NCBI GenBank assembly: GCA_029259285.1
Contig: JAPDJB010000181.1
Location: 1 to 7,563 of the forward strand
Origin: Candidatus Bathyarchaeota archaeon
GTDB lineage: Archaea; Thermoproteota; Bathyarchaeia; TCS64; B23
DNA: 7,563 nucleotides
Direction of reading: 5' to 3'
Made by a program: the position numbers and the translations under genes. The stretch's first letter is position 1, and each line of letters starts with the position of its first letter. Below, one piece after another: positions 1 to 5,066 of the stretch. Below the pieces are notes generated by a model that saw nothing but the letters and a program-made list of their open reading frames with translations, did not search any database and was not told the origin of the DNA.

Positions 1-159
1 CGGGGCATAACCATCCTCCTCGTAGAGCAGCACGTCCAACACGCCCTGGAGCTCGCAGACTACGCCTACGTCCTCGAAAACGGGAGAATAGTCCTCGAAG
101 GCGAGGGAGAGGAGCTCCTCGAAAATCCACACCTGAAGAAGCACTACCTCGGACTATAA
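1..159 (+). CDS. livF: LivF-type branched-chain amino acid ABC transporter ATPase, C-terminal fragment
   Basis: Frame 1 is open from the first base to a TAA at 157-159 and gives the last 52 residues of an ABC ATPase; the start and the Walker A, signature and Walker B motifs lie outside the window. The visible part has the strand and switch motif ILLVEQH, then ALELADYAYVLENGRIVLEG and an ELLENP...KKHYLGL tail. The pattern VEQ(N/H), ADxxYVLENGRIVLEG and the final YLG is characteristic of LivF, one of the two ATPases of the high-affinity branched-chain amino acid importer, which acts on the cytoplasmic face of the membrane. As is usual in LivF, Gln stands where most ABC ATPases carry the H-loop His. 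Other liv genes would be expected to the left of the window. The gene converges on the S9 peptidase gene with a 7 bp gap. Substrate specificity is inferred from the family; amides or other polar compounds remain possible. Confidence 0.9.
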   Translation, partial: RGITILLVEQHVQHALELADYAYVLENGRIVLEGEGEELLENPHLKKHYLGL

Positions 160-176
160 AGAAAAATTAGTTTTTG
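160..176. terminator. Bidirectional T-rich termination zone between convergent genes
   Basis: Directly after the livF stop the plus strand reads GAAAAATTAGTTTTTG, a short AT-rich imperfect palindrome (AAAAA, 4-base spacer, TTTTT). It places a T5 run on the plus strand at 171-175, just after livF. On the minus strand it places TTTTTCTTT right after the TAA of the S9 peptidase gene. Archaeal transcription commonly ends at U-runs without a GC stem, so one compact element could serve both genes. The plus-strand T-run lies inside the last codons of the peptidase gene. The assignment rests on composition only. Confidence 0.4.
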
Positions 177-2080
177 AGGTGTTCATCGAACCATTTTAGC
201 ATCTGTTTTAGGCGTTCTTTCCTTATGCTTGGTTTTGCTAGGCTGCGGAAGACGTGGCTCCCCTCCATGAAGAGCACTAGGCGTGTCCCCTTTCCCAGAG
301 CCTTTAGGGCTGTGTATAGGCCTATGGATTGGTCTATCCAGCATCGGTAGTCGTGGAGGCTGTGCACGAACATCGTCGGCGTCTCCACGTTGGGTGCATA
401 GGTGATCGGCGACTTCTCCCTATACGCCTCCTCACTGCTCCAGGGTGTCCCCCCAATCTGGTCTGGGGCGAAGTAGAATCCTATGTCCGTCGTCCAGTAG
501 AAGCTTCGCCAATCGGCTATGCCGTTCTGGCTGATGGCTGCCCTGAAGCGGTTTGTATGCGTCACGATCCAGTTTGTCATGAAGCCTCCATAGGATAGAC
601 CCGTCACCCCTAGGCGTTTGGGGTCTATGAAGTTGTAGTGTTTGAGGATGTGGTCTATGGCCTCCATGAGGTCTTGGTAGTCTCTCGTCCCGTATCGGCC
701 TCTGATGTCGGCGAACTCCTCGCTGTAGCCGTCGCTTCCCCTTGGATTGGTGTAGAGAACCACATAGCCCTTCGCCGCGTAGAGTTGATGCTCGAACATG
801 AAGCTGTATCCATACTTACTCTTCGGGCCGCCGTGGATATCCATGATCAGTGGGTAGCGTTTACCCTCTTCATAGTCGACGGGCTTAAGTATCCATCCCT
901 CGATGAGGGCGCCGTCGGAGGCCTTGAACTCTATGCGCTCAGGGGAGCTGAGGCTCAGCTCCCTCAGTGGAGGCTCGTTGAAGCTCGTTAGTCTCCGATG
1001 CTCCCCCGCCTCCCAGATCCAGAGTTCCCCTGGGGCCGTGGCCGTCACCCTGATATAGGCGACCACGCCGCTGGAGGCTGAATATTCGTCTACGGATAGG
1101 TCTCCCTCGACGACGGATTCTGGTCGACCCTCCAGCTTCATCCTGTATAGGTTGTGTCTCCCCCCATCGGAGAGGGTGAAGTAGAGGTGGCCGCCGTCAT
1201 AGACGACGCCTGGATATGTTGCGTAGGGGCTTCGGAGATCATAGTATATCCGCCTGGAGCATCCCCTGTCTAGATGTCCCGTGAGGTTTCGCGGCTCTCC
1301 CCCCTCAGGGTCTATGAGCCATAGGGTGTTATGCGACGAGTAGCCTCTATGTAGGTCGTTCCCTATGAAGGCCACCTGATCGTCGGCCCAGCAGAGGGAT
1401 TCGATGTAGAATCCTCTGAGGAGTTCCTGCTTCTCTCCAGACTCTAGGTCTAGGAGTTTCAGGGCCATTTTCCTGGGGTTGAGTTCATCGATGGAGGCTG
1501 CGTAGATCACTCGACGACCGTCGGGTGATGATGCGTGGCAGACGACGTTGAACTCGTCGGGGGTGAGATCTTTCACCTCGCCGGTGAGGGCGTCAATCAT
1601 GTGGAGCTGCCTCTTGAGGTGGTATACGAAGCCTACGGCGTCGAACCAGAGGGGTATGCGGTCTATAACCCTAACTCGTTCATCCCCCTCTCCGACCCTG
1701 GTCAAGAAGCCTATGCGACGCTCATCGATCCAGAGGGGCTGCTCAACCCCTCCTCTTAGAATGGCGACTAGATGCCTAGATCCTCCATCCTCATCGCAGA
1801 TCCATAGAGCCATCCCCTTCCCATCGACTCCCCTGTCGGATAGATAGAGGAGCCTCCGGCCATTCCTAGACCATCTGGGATGGTGGCATCTGCCATCCTC
1901 AACGACGCCTATGACCTCCCCATCCTCAGAGTCCACGATCCAAACCGAGGCCCTATAATCATCCCTCTCGCCGTCGATCCTCGTGACGACGTAGGCGACG
2001 GCATCCCCCTCAGGTGAGACCTGGGGGTCTGAGACCCCCACAAATCTTGATAGATCTTCGATCTCCAGCCTCCTTGGCAT
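167..2080 (-). CDS. S9-family serine peptidase (prolyl oligopeptidase / acylaminoacyl-peptidase type)
   Basis: Predicted serine peptidase that cleaves short peptides or removes N-acylated residues, probably in the cytoplasm since no signal peptide is seen. From the ATG at 2080 it has 637 residues. The first 380 or so are repeat-rich beta-propeller (for example SDPQVSPEGDAVAYV, WSRNGRRLLYLSD, ASSPDGRRVIYAA). An alpha/beta-hydrolase domain follows, with oxyanion segment DIHGGP (about 415-419), nucleophile elbow GLSYGG (Ser496), Asp577 in HSLHDYRCWIDQS and His609 in EGSHVFRS. The triad is therefore complete; Trp follows RC where many relatives have Pro. Start choice: the ATG at 2080 is preceded by AGGGAGGCTT, a strong but close Shine-Dalgarno, and MPRRLEIEDLSRFVGVSDP matches where family members begin. 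An in-frame GTG at 2134 adds 18 unrelated-looking residues and overlaps the upstream stop as GTGA. It is probably co-transcribed with the upstream ACT-V4R gene. The exact substrate cannot be read from sequence. Confidence 0.93.
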   Translation of the reverse strand: MPRRLEIEDLSRFVGVSDPQVSPEGDAVAYVVTRIDGERDDYRASVWIVDSEDGEVIGVVEDGRCHHPRWSRNGRRLLYLSDRGVDGKGMALWICDEDGGSRHLVAILRGGVEQPLWIDERRIGFLTRVGEGDERVRVIDRIPLWFDAVGFVYHLKRQLHMIDALTGEVKDLTPDEFNVVCHASSPDGRRVIYAASIDELNPRKMALKLLDLESGEKQELLRGFYIESLCWADDQVAFIGNDLHRGYSSHNTLWLIDPEGGEPRNLTGHLDRGCSRRIYYDLRSPYATYPGVVYDGGHLYFTLSDGGRHNLYRMKLEGRPESVVEGDLSVDEYSASSGVVAYIRVTATAPGELWIWEAGEHRRLTSFNEPPLRELSLSSPERIEFKASDGALIEGWILKPVDYEEGKRYPLIMDIHGGPKSKYGYSFMFEHQLYAAKGYVVLYTNPRGSDGYSEEFADIRGRYGTRDYQDLMEAIDHILKHYNFIDPKRLGVTGLSYGGFMTNWIVTHTNRFRAAISQNGIADWRSFYWTTDIGFYFAPDQIGGTPWSSEEAYREKSPITYAPNVETPTMFVHSLHDYRCWIDQSIGLYTALKALGKGTRLVLFMEGSHVFRSLAKPSIRKERLKQMLKWFDEHLKN

Positions 2081-2092
2081 AAGCCTCCCTAT
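2081..2092 (-). promoter_or_regulatory. Ribosome binding site deciding the S9 peptidase start
   Basis: On the minus strand ATAGGGAGGCTT lies directly before the ATG at 2080. GGGAGG is an excellent anti-16S match, with only 3 nt between it and the ATG. The competing GTG at 2134 has no purine-rich match upstream (ACCTCGGAT precedes it), so this site favours the shorter protein. The tight spacing is the main weakness; the GTG could still be used by coupling to the upstream stop codon. Confidence 0.45.
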
Positions 2093-2130
2093 GGCTAAGC
2101 CATCTGGAGATGTTATAAGGTTATGTGATT

Positions 2131-2922
2131 TCACATCCGAGGTTTAAGCTCGAATTCGCAGTAGGGGTCTCCCATAGCTATGCACTTAACCTCCCTGGCT
2201 GTCATCTCCCGCTTGAAGAACTCCGACATTATACCATTGATGAGGCCTCTGATATACTGGCTGAAGGGGTGTCCGGCTCCACGGCCAAGCTCGCACTCTA
2301 TGGAGTTATATATCCTAACCCTAGCCCTCGGCGGATTCTCTTGGAGTTCTATGAACTCTATTATGCCGTAGCCGAGGGCCTTCAAGGCCTTTGCAACGGT
2401 CTCCAACCCCTTATCGAGGCTCTTGATTCCAACCCTCTGAGCCAACATGGCTGCGTGGCGCCCCCTGCTCCGACCTGCTTCGAGGCCAAGGTGGTATAGC
2501 ATCGCCTCACCTCCACTGCCGAGGTGCTCCCTGAAGGAGATGAAGATTCCTTGGAGCATCCCGTCATCGAGGATTAAGGCCCTTCGTCGACCAAGCATTA
2601 TTGGGAAGGTGGCGTCGTCGATGAGGAAGCCGTTGACGATTGGCTCTATGATGGTGACGTCCTCGACGAATTCGAGGGATTTAAGCTCCTCCGCGATGGA
2701 TTGGGGCATAGCATCGGAGTCTGTGAAGTCGACGAGGAATATGATGCCTCCACGCTTATCCTCTGCGGCGATGGCTGTGCAGTAGATGATATCTAAATCT
2801 CTCTCAGCGAGCATCGATGAGATCGATGCTAAGACGCCAGGCTTTGAGAATGCCTCAACAATTATGCCATATAACCTACGACCTTGACGATATAGGAGCC
2901 TCTGAACCTGAAATGGAATCAT
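2131..2922 (-). CDS. ACT domain plus V4R (4-vinyl reductase) domain ligand-sensing protein
   Basis: This 263-residue protein combines two small-molecule-binding modules. Residues about 17-95 form an ACT-type fold: RLYGIIVEAFSKPGVLASIS with the typical loop KPGVL, then LAERDLDI and a strand ending FVEDVTIIEP. ACT domains usually bind amino acids or similar metabolites. Residues about 100-260 form a V4R domain, seen in the NSIEC segment (Cys210), GHPFSQYIRGLINGI, and the diagnostic C-terminal EVKCIAMGDPYCEFEL (Cys247, Cys255), whose Cys pair in relatives is suspected of ligand or metal binding. There is no DNA-binding domain and no catalytic motif, so it is probably a regulatory or sensor subunit. 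The ATG at 2922 has no Shine-Dalgarno but has a TATA-like box about 23 nt upstream, fitting a leaderless transcript. Its TGA overlaps the alternative GTG of the S9 peptidase gene as GTGA, which suggests one operon and possible functional coupling. The ligand is unknown. Confidence 0.85.
   Translation of the reverse strand: MIPFQVQRLLYRQGRRLYGIIVEAFSKPGVLASISSMLAERDLDIIYCTAIAAEDKRGGIIFLVDFTDSDAMPQSIAEELKSLEFVEDVTIIEPIVNGFLIDDATFPIMLGRRRALILDDGMLQGIFISFREHLGSGGEAMLYHLGLEAGRSRGRHAAMLAQRVGIKSLDKGLETVAKALKALGYGIIEFIELQENPPRARVRIYNSIECELGRGAGHPFSQYIRGLINGIMSEFFKREMTAREVKCIAMGDPYCEFELKPRM
2810..2830. repeat. Perfect 9-bp inverted repeat inside the ACT-V4R coding sequence
   Basis: AGCATCGAT, spacer GAG, ATCGATGCT forms a perfect 9-bp palindrome with a 3-base loop. 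It lies within the ACT domain codons for A-S-I-S-S-M-L. Repeated use of ATC/TCG/ATG codons explains it easily, so a regulatory role is doubtful. Confidence 0.3.
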
Positions 2923-2944
2923 ATCATGATTTTCTTTGAAGCGT

Positions 2945-2958
2945 CTTTAATCTTTATG
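2945..2958 (-). promoter_or_regulatory. Probable archaeal TATA-type promoter of the ACT-V4R / S9 operon
   Basis: On the minus strand ATTCATAAAGATTAAAGACGC lies in an AT-rich gap, with the 3' edge of TTAAAG about 23 nt before the ATG at 2922. That is where a TATA box should sit if transcription starts at or next to the start codon. The absence of a Shine-Dalgarno supports leaderless translation. No operator repeat is evident. Confidence 0.4.
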
Positions 2959-3011
2959 AATCAAATATGCGATATATTCTCATTGAACTATGGTTTTGAG
3001 GTTTTTATGCA

Positions 3012-4094
3012 TCACTCAAGTGTGATTTCCCTATACTCAGCCTGGCATGGCGGCCCCCTTGTGATGTGCATTCTCTTCTCATCGAGGTCGATGATGATGG
3101 ATGCCAGGGTTGCACCTCTAAAGTCCTCAGGCTCCCCTGGGTCTGGATGGCAGCAGATGGAGTGGGGCCTCCCATAATGGTCTCGGAGAATCTCCATGAG
3201 GGTCTGCGTAGTTATCTCACCCCACTCGGCTTCGAGAGCTGTCTCGACTCTGTAAAGCCTGTAAACCGAGTCGGGGTATCGTTTAACGAAGCTGTCCCTC
3301 ACCTTCAAGGCCCTCTGCCCTATGAGGTGATTGGTATGCGCCAGCAGCCCCTCACTTGGGGTTAGAATCGAGACGTCTAGGGGTGTGGCTTCGAGGTCGA
3401 CGGCGAATCCCCCAGCCTGAGCTAGGAGGACGTTATAAGAGACCGACCTCGAAGCGTTTAGGAAGACCTTCATTGCCTCCGAGATGCTTCTGCATCGGAG
3501 CATCTCTCGACATATGATCCAGAAGGGGGGATTCGCCTCGAAGTGATCCTGGTCTGAGACGAGGGCGTTGACGACTAGGCCTAAACCCTCGGAGTTGAAG
3601 CCCTTTTGGCCGATGATCCCAGCCTCCGTATGCATCAATATCCTGGGCCTCCCCTCCTCCTCGACGTCGAGTAGTATGCATCCATCCTGGACGCCGAGGA
3701 GATAATCCCAATTCTGAGCCAACAGCGTATGGCCATCCGCCGAGGCCTCTGGGAGAACCGCCAGCGAGGTGCATTGAGGCCTCATCTCAGACCACACCAC
3801 CTCATATCGACCATTTATGGCCGCCAAAAGCTCCAGGGAGACATCAGCGCCCTCGGCGACTCCTCGAAGCTCTTCAAGGAGATCGGGGGAGAACTCCCCT
3901 ATGGCCTTCAGAAGCTCGGCGCCCCTCTCAGCGATCCTTTCACGGCTCAGGCCGAGGCTCCTACCCCAGAGATCGACGTAATACTCAACGTTTCTCCTAA
4001 CGAGTTCACGGGCCTTCTCGCCGTGTTGAACCCCACGGCTATAGGGGTCTCCCTCAACTCTGATCAACGGGAATGGAGTCTCCAAAGGTTTCAC
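3012..4094 (-). CDS. C45-family peptidase / acyl-CoA:6-aminopenicillanic acid acyltransferase-like Ntn hydrolase
   Basis: The 360-residue product fits the C45 family of N-terminal-nucleophile hydrolases, named after fungal isopenicillin N acyltransferase; prokaryotic members are amidases or peptidases of mostly unknown substrate. Family signs in order are the N-terminal IRVEGDPYSRGVQHGEKARELV, which marks the family's usual beginning; the helical stretch LLEELRGVAEGADVSLELL; the nucleophile segment QCTSLAV (Cys108); AQNWDY (Asn128, Asp130); GQKGFNSEGLGLVVNAL (about 162-178); SYNVLLAQAGG; and LAHTNHL (Asn255, His256). Activation would require cleavage just before Cys108; the preceding residue is Gln, where the fungal enzyme has Gly. 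The start is GTG at 4094, with no good Shine-Dalgarno but a TATA-like CTTTAA 23 nt upstream. It is divergent from the PHP gene and lies 89 bp upstream of the ACT-V4R gene, which has its own likely promoter. No signal peptide is seen, so it is probably cytoplasmic. Confidence 0.87.
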   Translation of the reverse strand: MKPLETPFPLIRVEGDPYSRGVQHGEKARELVRRNVEYYVDLWGRSLGLSRERIAERGAELLKAIGEFSPDLLEELRGVAEGADVSLELLAAINGRYEVVWSEMRPQCTSLAVLPEASADGHTLLAQNWDYLLGVQDGCILLDVEEEGRPRILMHTEAGIIGQKGFNSEGLGLVVNALVSDQDHFEANPPFWIICREMLRCRSISEAMKVFLNASRSVSYNVLLAQAGGFAVDLEATPLDVSILTPSEGLLAHTNHLIGQRALKVRDSFVKRYPDSVYRLYRVETALEAEWGEITTQTLMEILRDHYGRPHSICCHPDPGEPEDFRGATLASIIIDLDEKRMHITRGPPCQAEYREITLE

Positions 4095-4117
4095 CGATAG
4101 ATGATTCCCCCCACCGG

Positions 4118-4123
4118 TTAAAG
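4118..4123 (-). promoter_or_regulatory. Probable TATA-type promoter element of the C45 hydrolase gene
   Basis: The minus strand reads ACACTTTAACCGG, with CTTTAA at 4123-4118, leaving 23 nt to the GTG at 4094. This matches the position of an archaeal TATA box for a leaderless transcript, and the spacing nearly equals that seen upstream of the ACT-V4R gene. The intervening GGTGGGGGG tract is G-rich and might instead contribute a distant ribosome binding site. The call rests on position and composition only. Confidence 0.35.
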
Positions 4124-4156
4124 TGTTGTCATCACCATTAGCCCCACAGATTATAG

Positions 4157-4340
4157 AGCCATGCTCTCAAAGGGTTGGAGGCTCCCTCGTGGTCACTCTA
4201 CCGAAGGAGCGGAGGAGACTTCGACGTCTATATCCTGGCATCGACCAGAAGGATGGATGAAAGGGATATCCTTTATGAAGCTTTGAGACCCATCCATCTC
4301 TACCGGCTAGGCGAGAGATATGCTCATGGACATCCATATA
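4157..4340 (+). pseudogene. Coding-like stretch in the divergent intergenic region, possible gene relic
   Basis: Between the divergent C45 and PHP genes, plus-strand frame 2 is open from 4157, after a TAG at 4154-4156, and reads as plausible protein. It includes GGDFDVYILAS, MDERDILYEALRPIHLYRLG and ERYAHGHP, with codon choices like the neighbouring genes. The frame then runs under the PHP gene, where it becomes shadow-like. There is no good start codon (TTG at 4175, ATG at 4253). The pattern of a Gly-rich segment followed by Asp-x-Asp and a hydrophobic strand is weakly like a minimal nucleotidyltransferase core, but the fold is not established. It could be a truncated remnant, an upstream extension lost by frameshift, or chance. 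No other feature is clear in 4095-4319 besides the C45 promoter. Confidence 0.25.
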
Positions 4341-5000
4341 CACACCGTCTACTCCGATGGGAGGGATGGCATCGAGAGGGTGTTGAGGACTGCGGAGCTG
4401 AAGGGATTGGATGCCATAGCGATAACGGATCACGACACCCTCCAGGGATATTGGAGAGCGCTGAGGCTGGAGAGCCGGTTGACGGTGATACCTGGCTATG
4501 AGTTGAAGACGGATGCGGGGCATATCCTCATCCTCGGCGTTGAGGAGCTTCCAAGGCTTGGGAATCCCCCCATCTATGAGGAGGTCATCGACTGGAGTCG
4601 TGAGCGGGGTGGCCTAAGTGTCCTTGCCCATCCGGCGGCTGGGAGGCTGAGGCTGGATCGATGGAGAGGACGCCCGCCTGATGTCGTTGAGGCCCTAAAC
4701 GCCGCCTATCCCTTGAGGATGATGATACGTATAGGCCTGAAGGTGGCTGGGGAGCTTGGGGTTCCAGCGGCGGCGGGAAGCGACGCCCATAGGGCATTAG
4801 ACGTGGGGAACGCCTACATGGAGCTGGAGGGTGAAAACCTAGATGTGGATGACATCCTAGAGGCCTTGAGGCGGGGGAGGCATAGAATTGGAGGCGGCAT
4901 ATCACCCCTACCCGTGAGGCTGAGATCAGGCGTTGGATACATCGCCTCCCTCATCAGGGAGAGCCTCCCGCTGAGAGCGAAGCCCTACAGGAGGCCCTAA
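4320..5000 (+). CDS. PHP-domain metal-dependent phosphoesterase
   Basis: A 226-residue single-domain protein of the polymerase and histidinol phosphatase (PHP) superfamily, which uses a cluster of two or three metal ions to hydrolyse phosphoesters such as nucleoside 3',5'-bisphosphates, short oligonucleotides or sugar phosphates. All motif groups are present: DIHIHTVYSDG (His6, His8, Asp13), AITDHDT (Asp37, His38, Asp39), PGYE (Glu61), GHILILG (His68), LAHPA (His104) and AGSDAH (Asp155, His157), so the metal site appears intact. It is compact, without the insertion domain of the larger Trpys-type members. The ATG at 4320 opens directly on the first motif; a second ATG at 4326 would also keep it, and an upstream TAG at 4308 rules out a longer form. 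The ribosome binding site is weak (GGCGAGAGAT). The gene is divergent from the C45 gene and converges on the large gene to its right across 66 bp with no obvious terminator. The substrate is unknown. Confidence 0.88.
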   Translation: MLMDIHIHTVYSDGRDGIERVLRTAELKGLDAIAITDHDTLQGYWRALRLESRLTVIPGYELKTDAGHILILGVEELPRLGNPPIYEEVIDWSRERGGLSVLAHPAAGRLRLDRWRGRPPDVVEALNAAYPLRMMIRIGLKVAGELGVPAAAGSDAHRALDVGNAYMELEGENLDVDDILEALRRGRHRIGGGISPLPVRLRSGVGYIASLIRESLPLRAKPYRRP

Positions 5001-5066
5001 AATCACTAGACTCTGAGGTTGTTGGTTCCGGTTGGAGGCGCTGTTTTGAAGCCGGTGATGAGTGCT

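Noticed and set aside
2125..2499. Plus-strand open frame of 124 codons opposite the ACT-V4R gene
   Set aside because: It lies entirely antisense to a gene with clear ACT and V4R motifs, and its own translation has no recognisable domain; a shadow.
2810..2830. 9-bp palindrome as an operator or transcription factor site
   Set aside because: It lies deep inside coding sequence, far from any start, and is explained by repeated ATC/TCG/ATG codons.
2926..3177. Plus-strand open frame covering the 2923-3011 gap
   Set aside because: Most of it is antisense to the C45 coding end, and the rest is the AT-rich promoter gap; no domain and no ribosome binding site.
4161..4286. Small plus-strand ORF of 41 codons upstream of the PHP gene
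   Set aside because: Its translation is low-information, it has no Shine-Dalgarno, and frame 2 over the same bases reads far more like protein.
5001..5066. Intrinsic terminator between the PHP gene and the large gene
   Set aside because: No T-run longer than four and no convincing stem on either strand in this 66 bp gap.
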